A stretch of DNA of 64,000 nucleotides, taken from Chrysogorgia sp. JL179-B06. Lineage: Eukaryota > Cnidaria > Anthozoa > Scleralcyonacea > Chrysogorgiidae. Every line of letters begins with the position of its first letter. Within the stretch, counting starts at the first letter, position 1. Below the pieces are notes generated by a model. That model was not told the DNA's origin. It did not search any database and saw only the letters and a program-made list of their open reading frames with translations. The stretch spans positions 2,016,001-2,080,000 of the forward strand of contig JAYKKM010000416.1 in the NCBI GenBank assembly GCA_035772405.1. The letters are read 5' to 3'. The position numbers and the translations under genes are program-made. This document shows, in pieces, positions 1 to 7,780 of this stretch.

Positions 1-228
1 AGCTTACTGGACGGGTTGAACGCTATTGAAAATCCTGATGAGCTAAATGACGAACTACAAAAAGACCCGTTATTAAAAAAAGACGTCGAGAGCATTGTCG
101 CGATTGTGACGCCGTACGTGCCTTTCTTGGGCTTGTTGTCGGGAGGAATCACAACGTCTAAATATGTGTACGACCACCATTTCAGAAGTGCGACGACAAA
201 CACTGAAAATAGTGAGCGGGTGGACTAA
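1..228 (+). pseudogene. C-terminal 75 codons of the Polinton terminal protein (truncated by the window edge)
   Basis: Open from base 1 to the stop at 226-228. It matches the last part of the 171-residue protein encoded at 6504-7019, including the hydrophobic stretch around IVAIVTPYVPFLGLLSGG and the acidic ending TENSERVD. A third, inverted copy lies at 53820-54079. No start codon is visible because the window begins inside the gene, so it could be intact upstream. Function is unknown; see the full-length copy. Confidence 0.7.
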
Positions 229-423
229 TTTGCATGCTAGCAGGTGGTTTCATAACAACCGCGCGAGTCCATTCACACAACGGTTTTTTATTCACGATAT
301 TTATAGTGTACGATTTAACGAGTACGCTCAAAGTTAGACAGTCTTAGCATGGTGGTCCTTCTTCAAACACTGCGATTCTTCTCTCATAGTCAGCGCGACA
401 GCAGGTGGTTGTACGTGGTGTGT

Positions 424-583
424 TGCTAACAACAACATTCCATTGCGAATAGCAACCACAACTTTTCAAAAAAATATTTTAAAATGAAAATATTTTTTCA
501 AAGTGAAAATATTTTTTCAAAGTGAAAATATTTTTTTAAAAAATCGTAGTTGCTATTCGTAATGGAATGTTGTTGTTAGCGAC
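424..583. repeat. Foldback (MITE-like) palindrome inside the Polinton terminal repeat
   Basis: The arms read GTTGCTAACAACAACATTCC and its near-perfect inverse, about 45 bp each, around an AT-rich centre with three repeats of a block ending AATATTTTTTCAAAGTG. The same foldback sits at 53457-53618. It is missing from the other two terminal repeats, so it was inserted into one lineage. No clear target duplication was read. Confidence 0.6.
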
Positions 584-637
584 GCCAACAGGTGACCTTG
601 ATTCGTATAGCAGGTATCGCATATGAAATCTATTTAA

Positions 638-713
638 CACTAGACTCTAGTGGCTCTCTCGCTGAAATTTATTAAACATCGTCACTAGAATCATAATCTA
701 GTGGCTTTTTTTT
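638..713 (+). terminator. Hairpin plus T8 tract downstream of the terminal gene
   Basis: Two hairpins with the stem CACTAGA/TCTAGTG lie here (638-652 and 683-703). The second is followed by GC, then eight T residues and CGCGCATGA. The same stem, tract and downstream motif recur 46 bp after the stop at 7019, after the polymerase stop near 46785, and at 53327-53358, while the loop bases differ. The arrangement resembles a transcription-stop or RNA 3'-end signal. That role is inferred. Confidence 0.45.
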
Positions 714-918
714 CGCGCATGAATTGAAACAATGGTAGAGCGCGTCAGTCATAGTTTGTCAAACACAAATGTGAAAATGACGACATAAAACTTTCTCTAA
801 ATTTGACGAAATGTGTCGTATTTCGTTAAAATAGCGATTTGGTGTTGTCTCGCGTGTGTTTGGCATCAATTTAGTAGAAAACGTGGGAGGGGTGTTTAGA
901 TTGACTAACGATCGCTGT

Positions 919-1087
919 AGTAGTATAGCAAGTGGGGCTGTGGGCTTATTCGACCTCAACCGTGAATATAAATACCAAAACATCACCAAATTTGTCGAGT
1001 CGTGACTTGGCCAAATTTGGTGATGTTTTGGTATTTATATTCACGGTTGAGGTCGATTGGGCTCGCAGCCCCACTTGCTATACTACT
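919..1087. repeat. Polinton terminal palindrome P (169 bp)
   Basis: Starts AGTAGTATAGCAAGTGGGGC and ends with its inverse, with arms of about 76 bp and a short loop around GTCGAGTCGTGACTTGGC. The right arm is the element terminus proper (compare the single arm at 46305). The left arm is an extra inverted copy. The sequence recurs inverted at 52943-53111 and in diverged form at 7422-7589. Here it joins the end of one element directly to the integrase gene of half A. Confidence 0.8.
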
Positions 1088-2111
1088 GTTGTATCAAAGC
1101 GCATTGGGAGACGGATTGAAAGTAACTAGAAAAACAGTGAAAGAATGGTTGACAGCGCAGGACACTTACACTAGGTACAAACCCATTGTGAGAAGACATA
1201 AGTTCCGCGCGACTTTTGTTAGGTTTCTTGGTGAAGAGCTTCAAATGGACTTAGTGGACATGAGCAAGTATTCAAAACAGAATGGAGGGTATCATTGGAT
1301 ACTAACAGGCATTGAAATATTGCGTAGATACGCTTTTGGTATTGCAGTTTATAGAAAAGACACTAAGAACATGACTAAGGCTGTTGGAAAATTGTTGAAT
1401 GACTTTAAAGATCGGTTTGGGGTCGCACCTAAGTTGACGCAATTTGACGATGGACTTGAGTTCTACAACGTTGGTGTGAAAAGTTTGTTGGAAAAACACG
1501 GTGTTGAATATTTCAGCACTAAGAGCGATAAAAAGGCTGCTGTTGTCGAGCGTTTTAATAGAAGTCTGAAGAGTATTATGTGGAAGTACTTTTATACTCG
1601 TGGAACGTACAAGTGGATTGACGTTTTGGATCAGTTTGTAAGCAATTACAATAGCAATGTGAATCGAAGCATTATGATGAAACCGAAGGATGTCGATAAG
1701 TCAAATGAAGCCGAAGTTTGGACCACTTTGTTTGGCCACCAATTTGCAGACAATCCATTACCGAAGTTTAGAGTTGGTGAATCGGTGAGAATTAGCAAAT
1801 ACAAGAGTGTGTTCACAAAAGGTTACGAAGCCAACTTCACCGAAGAGCTGTTTAAAGTGGTAAAGGTTATTCGTGGTGATCCGAACGTGTACGAAATTGA
1901 GGACATAAGTGGTGAACAGATTATTGGTAAATTTTATGAACAGGAATTATCGCTGGTCAATAGGAAACATGGTGGTGATGTGTACAGAGTTGAAAAGGTG
2001 TTGAAAAGAAAGAAAGTCAGAGGGAAGAAGATGGCGCTGGTTAAATGGTTGGGTTATGAGAGCAAACATAATTCGTGGATACCAGAAAGCGATATTCAAA
2101 ATGTGAGCTAA
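1023..2111 (+). CDS. Polinton retroviral-type integrase with C-terminal chromodomain, 5' end cut
   Basis: About 362 residues from the first in-frame ATG. It is an RNase H-fold DDE integrase expected to join the element ends to host DNA. The catalytic triad reads D76 (QMDLVDM), D142/D143 (FDDGLEF) and E176 (VVERFNRSLK), with about 33 residues between the second D and E. An SH3-like region follows, then a chromodomain at about 320-360 (VEKVLKRKKV...LVKWLGY...NSWIPESDI) that could direct insertion to marked chromatin. The first ~25 residues are translated terminal-palindrome sequence. Recognisable integrase similarity starts just before GLKVTRKTVKEWL, so the native N-terminus, normally with more sequence and a zinc-binding segment, appears lost. 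The next gene starts 6 bp after the stop. Confidence 0.85.
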   Translation: MFWYLYSRLRSIGLAAPLAILLLYQSALGDGLKVTRKTVKEWLTAQDTYTRYKPIVRRHKFRATFVRFLGEELQMDLVDMSKYSKQNGGYHWILTGIEILRRYAFGIAVYRKDTKNMTKAVGKLLNDFKDRFGVAPKLTQFDDGLEFYNVGVKSLLEKHGVEYFSTKSDKKAAVVERFNRSLKSIMWKYFYTRGTYKWIDVLDQFVSNYNSNVNRSIMMKPKDVDKSNEAEVWTTLFGHQFADNPLPKFRVGESVRISKYKSVFTKGYEANFTEELFKVVKVIRGDPNVYEIEDISGEQIIGKFYEQELSLVNRKHGGDVYRVEKVLKRKKVRGKKMALVKWLGYESKHNSWIPESDIQNVS

Positions 2112-2117
2112 TGTAAC

Positions 2118-3125
2118 ATGGCTAAGAGTGGCTTCGACGACCTCGAGACGGAGGGCTTTGGTGAATACAAAGATATGAGTAATGATGAACTAGATCGCAG
2201 TCTCGAAAGAGCCACTCAAGATCTTGAGCTAGCTCGGGGCGATCTAGGCGTCACAGCCGATGAGGAAACTAGACTAACTAGAGTGGAGAGTGGACTGAAG
2301 CGCGAACACGATATAAGACTTCGTCAACACATGGGGGAGACTACTAGCGATCTCGTAACGCGGAGTGGTGGAGGAGTGTACCAACATGTGGAGAGGGTTT
2401 TTAGTGATCTCGCAACGCAGACTATTGACAACGTGAGAGATCGTGAAGACGTCGCGAGGAGTGTGCCATTGTTAGACACCACACACGCAGAGTACGTCAA
2501 CATACCTGGACTAACACCAGTCGAGAACCGCGAGCTGAATAGCATGCTCAATCCAGGTGAGAATGTGATGTCTGAGTCAAGAATAGGTGACACTGGCGCA
2601 TTGCAAACACGAGCGGACCGTTATCAAAACTTGATAAATGAAGTGAACAAAAGAATAGCGAAGCTCGCAGAAAAAGACCTCACGACTGCAGAGAACGAAG
2701 AGTTCGTCGATCTAGCTGAAAGAGTGATTGGACTTACACAAGCTAAAGACATGCTTATTGAGCAGCGGGAAATAGAAGAGGTTAGAGAGCGACAAGAGAT
2801 CGACATTGACAGGTTTCAGAAGTTCGAGAAATGGGCTAGAGAAAATATGGTTGGGTTGAGTGCTCTAGCGATTTCAGTGGCAGCAATTATAACAACTATT
2901 ATTATCGCTGGGAGGACTAACGTTATGAAAGGCGCTATGACCACGAGGTCATTTGCACGGGCTGTTAAAAATGCGATAACGAAGATGGGTCCATGGGCTG
3001 TTGGGTTGGCTAACTTAGTTTACGACGCGCTGGTGACAGGTGCGAAGGGTCTTGCCTGGTTAGCTCAAAATCTGTGGGTGTTTGCGGTGACATTCGCGTG
3101 GCTTGCGTATAATTATTTAAACTAG
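2118..3125 (+). CDS. Polinton coiled-coil membrane protein 1 (function unknown)
   Basis: 335 residues. Residues 1-240 are highly charged and heptad-rich, consistent with coiled coil. The C-terminal 95 residues hold a clear membrane segment (about 246-265, GLSALAISVAAIITTIIIAG), a weaker one near 290-305, and a last hydrophobic segment at 311-334. The C-terminal third is nearly the same as that of the next gene, so the two are tandem paralogues. Position between integrase and capsid-like genes suggests a virion or membrane-associated protein, but no catalytic motif is visible and I do not recognise a named family. The start ATG lies 6 bp after the integrase stop. Confidence 0.75.
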   Translation: MAKSGFDDLETEGFGEYKDMSNDELDRSLERATQDLELARGDLGVTADEETRLTRVESGLKREHDIRLRQHMGETTSDLVTRSGGGVYQHVERVFSDLATQTIDNVRDREDVARSVPLLDTTHAEYVNIPGLTPVENRELNSMLNPGENVMSESRIGDTGALQTRADRYQNLINEVNKRIAKLAEKDLTTAENEEFVDLAERVIGLTQAKDMLIEQREIEEVRERQEIDIDRFQKFEKWARENMVGLSALAISVAAIITTIIIAGRTNVMKGAMTTRSFARAVKNAITKMGPWAVGLANLVYDALVTGAKGLAWLAQNLWVFAVTFAWLAYNYLN

Positions 3126-3184
3126 AAAGAAAATGTGATTCGTGGGAGTCAGAGAGTGGTATTCAAAATGTGAGCTAATGTAAT
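3126..3184 (+). repeat. Duplicated integrase 3' tail between the tandem membrane-protein genes
   Basis: The spacer ends with TATTCAAAATGTGAGCTAAT followed by GTAATATGGCT, matching the integrase 3' end and next-gene start at 2093-2124 (GATATTCAAAATGTGAGCTA, then ATGTAACATGGCT). Imperfect similarity extends about 25 bp further upstream (TTCGTGG...). This marks a direct tandem duplication that started inside the integrase 3' end. Confidence 0.75.
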
Positions 3185-4624
3185 ATGGCTGAAGGTGGGG
3201 AAGTTTTTGACGAGATCGAGATGGAAACCCTCAATAAGTACGAAGACATGAGTAATGAGCAATTAGAAAAGACGCTCGTCGATGTTGAAGACGTTATTGA
3301 AGACATGTACGGTAAGCACACTGAAGACGACATGCCGGAAGACGCTCGTGTTAATTACAACGACTATCAAGACCAAGCGAAAAAGATAAGGAGCGAGCTA
3401 GACGCGAGACGAGATTGGCAAAAAGAGACGCCATTTATTGATACTGATGATGGTAAGACGGTGACGATAAGGGAAACCAACACAGAAGTCCCTGCAGTGG
3501 GGTTTGTTGAGCAGGAGTCATATGGTGATGTCAATGACGAGAGTTTTAGTATAGCTTTTGAAGAGGAGAAAGAAATTGAGAGAAGGCTGGGCGAGCTAAA
3601 AGCATCCAACAAAAAGCTAACAGAAAACAACGTAAAAAGAATCAAGGTATTAAACAAGAGAATACGTAAATTAAACAAAAAGGCACTCGGTCAAGACGAC
3701 GCGTCAAGGAAAATAGTCAACAGATCATATGTGACGGACTTGGGGTCTATTCTTTTCAAACCGATAAACAAAGATGGTAAATATGGAAAACCCAAACTAA
3801 TTCTAAAACCTGGGAAAAAAGGTTTGATCTACAGTAAAGACGCGAGTAGTAAAAACGCGATCGAGCAGTTCAAAAAGTTAGTTAGTCAAATCCCTGAGAA
3901 TGCAGAAACAACAGTTGTCACAACAGAAGTGACCTCAGACGACCCCCCAGTGATTGAGACAAGAGTGGATCACGACGACATACCTGGGTTATCACCAGAC
4001 GAGAACCGTGATCTGAGTGGTGTGGTTAATCCAAGCGATAGTGTGGTGCCTGAGTCAAGAACAGGTGACGATGGTGCGTTGCAAGCGCAGGTAGACCACT
4101 TTCAAGAGACGATAGATGAGACGAGTGGGAGATTGGCAAAGCTTGATAAAAAAACTAACCAAACTGGTCTCACGCCCGACGAAGAGCGAGAGCACGTTGG
4201 TTTGGTTGAAAGAGAGTCAGGACTCAAGCAAGCCAGAGACAGAACTATTGAACAGCGAGAAATAGAGGAGGTTAGAGAGCAACAAGAAGTCGACATTGAC
4301 AGGTTTCAGAAATTTAAGGAATGGGCTAAAGAAAATGTAGTCGGGTTGAGCGCTGTGGCAATTTCAGTGGCTGGGATTATAACAACTATTATTATCGCTG
4401 GGAGGTCTGCTGTTATGAAAGGCGCTATGGCCACGAGGTCATTCGCACAGGCTGTTAAGAACGCGATAACGAAGATGGGTCCATGGGCTGTTGGGTTGGC
4501 TAATTTAGTTTACAATATGTTGACGTTGGGTGCAAAGGGTCTCGCATGGTTGGCTCAAAATCTGTGGGTACTCGCGGTGGTACTTGCGTGGTTTGCTTAT
4601 GATTATTACAAGCTAAAACGGTAG
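3185..4624 (+). CDS. Polinton coiled-coil membrane protein 2 (paralogue of the preceding gene)
   Basis: 479 residues. The N-terminus repeats the theme of gene 1 (EYKDMSNDEL against KYEDMSNEQL). The middle (about 80-240) is extra material absent from gene 1, lysine-rich, including KKLTENNVKRIKVLNKRIRK. From about 268 on it is collinear with gene 1: IPGLSPDENRDL, then EIEEVREQQEVDIDRFQKF, then the membrane segment at 387-407 and a C-terminal hydrophobic segment at about 452-475. Function unknown. The pair has diverged mainly in the soluble part while the membrane part is conserved, suggesting the tail is the constrained element. Confidence 0.75.
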   Translation: MAEGGEVFDEIEMETLNKYEDMSNEQLEKTLVDVEDVIEDMYGKHTEDDMPEDARVNYNDYQDQAKKIRSELDARRDWQKETPFIDTDDGKTVTIRETNTEVPAVGFVEQESYGDVNDESFSIAFEEEKEIERRLGELKASNKKLTENNVKRIKVLNKRIRKLNKKALGQDDASRKIVNRSYVTDLGSILFKPINKDGKYGKPKLILKPGKKGLIYSKDASSKNAIEQFKKLVSQIPENAETTVVTTEVTSDDPPVIETRVDHDDIPGLSPDENRDLSGVVNPSDSVVPESRTGDDGALQAQVDHFQETIDETSGRLAKLDKKTNQTGLTPDEEREHVGLVERESGLKQARDRTIEQREIEEVREQQEVDIDRFQKFKEWAKENVVGLSAVAISVAGIITTIIIAGRSAVMKGAMATRSFAQAVKNAITKMGPWAVGLANLVYNMLTLGAKGLAWLAQNLWVLAVVLAWFAYDYYKLKR

Positions 4625-4646
4625 CGATAAAACATATGTAAAGTAT

Positions 4647-5885
4647 ATGAACGTCACGTCAGCAGAGTTGAGTCCTGGTTTTAGACGAGCGACCATGGGT
4701 GTCATAAAAGGGGTGAGAACACAGCATGTGATCACGTTGAACCCTAATAAAGTCAGTCCTGGTGAGGAACTTTACATTGATATACCGAAGCTCAAGGTTA
4801 GTAGCTGTTTGGTGCCTGGGTCGTTGGGTTTAGTGTTTGACTTTAAGAATGCAAACGCCAAAAGCTGGTTCTTGAACAATGTCAGCAAGTTGTTGGTTGA
4901 GAAGCTTGTTGTGAGACTAGCTGGGGAGACTGTGTACGACAACAGTGGGGAAAATTACACTGGTGTTTATCACGACCTTTGGGAGAGTGTCACTGCGCGA
5001 GACCAAATGATTGACTATGGTATTGGTGGTGAGAACTTGAGAAAGCTAGTTTCTAAGGATGACAGTGGCGCGACGAGTGGGAATGTTACTAAAGTTAGTG
5101 ACGCATTAATGTTTGGTGTGATTGGGACGAAACAGCGGATTAAGCTTGGCAAGATCATGAATGACCATGGGTTGTACGCTCCTTTTAGCATGAACAACAA
5201 CTTGCAGTACGTGATCACACTTCCGAAGGCCACAGACATCATGGTGGCGCAATCCGGTAGCGCTGTGGGCGGATACACTCTGGAGAACCTCGAGCTTGAG
5301 TACGAAACGATTGATAACCAGGAGCTCGCTGACGAAATAGCGTCGGGCTATGCAAGTGGTCGTAGTTTGTCGTATGAGCACGTCACGTTGATGAAAACCA
5401 CCGAATGGGACAAAGGCACGACCATTGTGAATGAAAATGTCAATCTGCCAAGAAAAAGCATGAAGGCGATTGTGTTGCTATTCACGAATAAGGTGCGAAC
5501 AGACAGCGAGGAGTTTCTTTACCCAAATATTGATAGTGTTAGAGTCACAATTGAAGGTGTGCCAAATAGTGTGTACTCACAAGGCATCCCAAAGTCGAAG
5601 TTCTATGTAGAAGCGAAACGATTGTTTGGGTTGGGTGAAGAACACGCTCAGTTCATGACCATACAGAAGTTCTACAAAGATGGCTTCGCGTTGGTCATCG
5701 ACTTGAGGAGTGTTCAAGATAATCGCAATGTCGCCACTGGCAAGAACATTGTAAACACACAATCTGGCGTGCTTCTTGAAATCACTAAAAAAGCGACGAC
5801 CGCAAATGTCATGTGTAGGGTGTTTGTGATAAGCGATGGGTTGGTCAACTTCATGAACAATGGGCTGCAATCAATCCAGTATTAA
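4647..5885 (+). CDS. Capsid-like structural protein (candidate double-jelly-roll major capsid protein)
   Basis: 412 residues, beta-rich and almost free of cysteine-based motifs. The stretch around 28-110 (ITLNPNKVSPGEELYIDIPK, a VPGSL-type strand, LVVRLAGETVYDNSGENYTG) has the look of capsid proteins of cnidarian Polintons, and the position directly before the packaging ATPase is the usual one for a major capsid protein. It is shorter than the 500-650 residues common for Polinton major capsids, so a minor capsid role is possible. The assignment rests on family recognition and context, not on a catalytic signature. Starts 22 bp after the previous stop. Confidence 0.55.
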   Translation: MNVTSAELSPGFRRATMGVIKGVRTQHVITLNPNKVSPGEELYIDIPKLKVSSCLVPGSLGLVFDFKNANAKSWFLNNVSKLLVEKLVVRLAGETVYDNSGENYTGVYHDLWESVTARDQMIDYGIGGENLRKLVSKDDSGATSGNVTKVSDALMFGVIGTKQRIKLGKIMNDHGLYAPFSMNNNLQYVITLPKATDIMVAQSGSAVGGYTLENLELEYETIDNQELADEIASGYASGRSLSYEHVTLMKTTEWDKGTTIVNENVNLPRKSMKAIVLLFTNKVRTDSEEFLYPNIDSVRVTIEGVPNSVYSQGIPKSKFYVEAKRLFGLGEEHAQFMTIQKFYKDGFALVIDLRSVQDNRNVATGKNIVNTQSGVLLEITKKATTANVMCRVFVISDGLVNFMNNGLQSIQY

Positions 5886-5900
5886 ATCAAACGTGAGTTA

Positions 5901-6500
5901 ATGGAGACTCCGTTTAATATGTTAATTGTTGGTATGACAGCTTGTGGTAAGACGCATTATTTGCTGGAAACATTGGAATCTGAGTACTTTAGTAAATTTG
6001 ACTACATTGTGTTGATTTGCCCTACTTTCGAGTGGAACAAAGCGTATCAAGATTGGAAATATGTGCGCGACCCTGACGTGTTAGCGATAGACTGCACACA
6101 GGACAATGTCGACGCTGTTCTCAAGTGTGTGGCAAATGTTTTTAAAGGCACTAACACTCTGATCGTGTTGGATGACTGTGCAAGTTCTCAAGATGTTAAG
6201 AATAGGACTAGTCAACTAGTCAACTTAGCTTTTAGTGCGCGACATTTTATGTTGAGCGTCATTGTCATCACACAACAACTGACGTCGATCGCAAAACCGT
6301 ATAGAGAAAATATTAGTAAGCTCGTTTGCTTTTACTGTCCTAGCAGAAGTGATATGAAGGTCGTTATCGACGATTACCTTGGAAACATTAGCAGAGAAAA
6401 ATCGTCGGCGATTGTGACCGCACTAAAAAATAACAAGTACGCTAGACTTGAAATCTCATTGCGCTACCCATACAGTCACGAAGTTGTTATTCCGCAATAA
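5901..6500 (+). CDS. Packaging ATPase of the FtsK-HerA (A32-like) type
   Basis: 199 residues. Walker A is at 11-18 (GMTACGKT), Walker B at 87-92 (LIVLDD) and a following VIVITQQL strand around 135 fits the sensor position. These proteins drive double-stranded DNA into preformed capsids in Polintons and large DNA viruses. The length is near the lower end for the family but all nucleotide-binding motifs are present, so it looks intact. It lies 15 bp after the capsid-like gene and 3 bp before the next one, the normal morphogenesis cluster. Confidence 0.85.
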   Translation: METPFNMLIVGMTACGKTHYLLETLESEYFSKFDYIVLICPTFEWNKAYQDWKYVRDPDVLAIDCTQDNVDAVLKCVANVFKGTNTLIVLDDCASSQDVKNRTSQLVNLAFSARHFMLSVIVITQQLTSIAKPYRENISKLVCFYCPSRSDMKVVIDDYLGNISREKSSAIVTALKNNKYARLEISLRYPYSHEVVIPQ

Positions 6501-6503
6501 AAT

Positions 6504-7019
6504 ATGGGTATAAGTAATAGCGCGATGGTAAAACGTAAAAGTGAAGAAAATCCTACGATTGAGGAACTAGTTGAGGAGACCGCCGACACTTCGACTGTGG
6601 AAGACAACATTGACGTTAGGAGATCCGAACTTATTAGACTGTCTGGTGATGGTGTGGTGAGCCAATCTGAAGCGTATATTAAAAAAGCGTCCGCAAAGGT
6701 CATCGACAAGATATGGCACCAATATGAGTTGAAGAGAATGGAAATCGCAAACGCTTTTCTCACCGATTTGCTAATCAGCAAATTCACTAGCTTACTGGAT
6801 GGGTTGAACGCTATTGAAAATCCTGACGAACTAAACGACGAACTACAAAAAGACCCGCTATTAAAGAAAGACGTTGAGAGCATTGTCGCGATTGTGACGC
6901 CGTACGTGCCTTTCTTGGGCTTGCTGTCGGGAGGAATCACAACGTCGAAATATGTGTACGATCACCACTTCAAGAAAGAAACGGTAGACGACGCTGAAAA
7001 TAGCGAGCGAGTGGACTAG
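6504..7019 (+). CDS. Polinton terminal protein, 171 residues, possible myristoylated membrane protein (unknown function)
   Basis: Begins MGISNS, which fits the N-myristoylation pattern M-G-x-x-x-S. An acidic, low-complexity N-terminus (about 15-45) is followed by a helical region and a hydrophobic stretch at about 125-150 (IVAIVTPYVPFLGLLSGG), possibly membrane-associated, then an acidic tail AENSERVD. A second in-frame ATG lies 21 bp downstream and would lose the myristoylation site. Copies of the C-terminal half are at 1-228 and 53820-54079. The last codons and stop lie within the terminal repeat and resemble the polymerase C-terminus (TESSEQTD). I do not recognise a named family. Confidence 0.7.
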   Translation: MGISNSAMVKRKSEENPTIEELVEETADTSTVEDNIDVRRSELIRLSGDGVVSQSEAYIKKASAKVIDKIWHQYELKRMEIANAFLTDLLISKFTSLLDGLNAIENPDELNDELQKDPLLKKDVESIVAIVTPYVPFLGLLSGGITTSKYVYDHHFKKETVDDAENSERVD

Positions 7020-7064
7020 CCAATCAAAAGAGCGTCATTTCGCTATCCATTTGGATAAACATCA

Positions 7065-7095
7065 CCACTAGAGTCAAAATCTGGTGGTTTTTTTT
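7065..7095 (+). terminator. Hairpin plus T8 tract after the terminal gene of half A
   Basis: Stem CCACTAGA with CTGGTGG (one G:T pair), loop GTCAAAA, then eight T residues and CGCGCGTGA, 46 bp after the stop codon. Same architecture as at 638-713, 46668-46699 and 53327-53358. A 3'-end signal is the simplest reading. Confidence 0.45.
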
Positions 7096-7104
7096 CGCGC
7101 GTGA

Positions 7105-7421
7105 GTTGAGACAACAGCAGAACGCGTCGGTTGAAATGACACTCTCTATTTTTTAATATGTGGGAGTGAGCTCGTACCACATTTTATTTTTCTAACACGT
7201 GAAAATGTTGAAATGACGCTTTCTATTTTTTCCTAAATGTAATTTGTGAGAATTTTGAAACGACACTCTCTATTTTTTTAAATGTGGTTGAAATGGTGTC
7301 AAATTTAGCGAGAGTCGCGATTAAGTATAAATTTGGTATTGTTTCGCTAGTCTCGCGTGTGTTTGACACCAGTTTAGTAGAGAGCGTGCGAAGGGTGTCT
7401 AGATTGACTAACGATCGCTGT
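7105..7421. repeat. Polinton terminal repeat with internal subrepeats
   Basis: Contains three spaced copies of a block like GAAATGACACTCTCTATTTTT (near 7134, 7210 and 7256). The inverted terminal repeat at 46500-46620 has the same block as AAAATAGAAAGTGTCGTTTC. The inner part therefore matches the far end of half B, and the last 40 bp (GATTGACTAACGATCGCTGT) match the end at 899-918. No coding capacity is evident. Confidence 0.6.
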
Positions 7422-7589
7422 AGTAGTATAGTAAGTAGGGCTGCGAGCTTATTCGACTTCAAACGTGAATATAAACACTAAAACATCACCAAATTTGTCG
7501 AATCGTGATTTGGCAAATTTGGTGATGTTTTGGTGTTTATATTCACGTTTGAAGTCGATTGAGCTCGCAGCCCTACTTACTATACTACT
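7422..7589. repeat. Diverged Polinton terminal palindrome P-prime
   Basis: Same design as 919-1087 but reading AGTAGTATAGTAAGTAGGGC. Against P it differs at five positions in the left arm and at the same five in the right arm. Arm-specific bases (TTATT on the left, CAAT on the right) are kept in both. This is the physical end of the element; host intron sequence starts at 7590. Confidence 0.8.
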
Positions 7590-7618
7590 TGTAAATTAAC
7601 CATTTATATATGTTGCAG

Positions 7619-7738
7619 ATATTGACGAATGTGACAGGCCCGGTGTTTGTGGTTCTGGCTCTATATGCACCAATACTGCTGGATCATACCAATGTTTCTG
7701 CACCAAAGGTTACACTCGAAATTTAAACTTCTGTCAAG
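7619..7738 (+). CDS. Host exon: calcium-binding EGF domain
   Basis: 120-nt phase 1-1 exon, acceptor TGTTGCAG and donor GTAAAT. It encodes [20 protein letters not shown] followed by [12 protein letters not shown] and ends at C-Q: the D-I/V-D-E-C start and six cysteines of a calcium-binding EGF module. It would lie in the extracellular part of a membrane or matrix protein. The exon pairs in phase with the EGF exon at 12134-12268. The gene start is outside the window or in unrecognised sequence. The Polinton end lies only 29 bp upstream of the acceptor, within the usual branch-point zone. Confidence 0.85.
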
Positions 7739-7780
7739 GTAAATCTAGATAGGAAAACTATGCTCGTATAAAAACAAAGC

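Larger units (their letters stand above)
1..1087 (+). mobile_element. Polinton terminal segment (right end of an element that begins outside the window)
   Basis: This segment holds the 3' end of the terminal-protein gene, about 690 bp of terminal non-coding DNA and the 169-bp terminal palindrome. The whole stretch recurs inverted at 52943-54079, closely matching in the non-coding part and with an 18-bp in-frame deletion in the coding part of the right copy. A foldback element inside it (424-583) is present in both copies but absent from the terminal repeats at 7020-7421 and 46305-46780, so these two copies share a more recent ancestor with each other than with those. The element body lies to the left, beyond position 1. 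Confidence 0.75.
919..7589 (+). mobile_element. Polinton half A: integrase, membrane, capsid-like, ATPase and terminal-protein genes
   Basis: Six tightly packed forward genes with gaps of 3 to 60 bp lie between palindrome P and the diverged palindrome at 7422-7589. The recognised set (chromodomain integrase, A32-type packaging ATPase, capsid-like protein) is that of a Maverick/Polinton, a virus-like self-synthesising transposon. Polymerase, protease and a second capsid gene are absent, so this is half of the usual 13-20 kb element; the missing polymerase side is matched by 46305-52952. The right end abuts host intron DNA. No 6-bp target duplication is visible across the two ends (CGCTGT on the left, TGTAAA on the right). 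Confidence 0.8.

Noticed and set aside
919..7589. Half A as a complete transposon with its own target duplication
   Set aside because: Flanking hexamers CGCTGT and TGTAAA differ, and integrase is 5' truncated.
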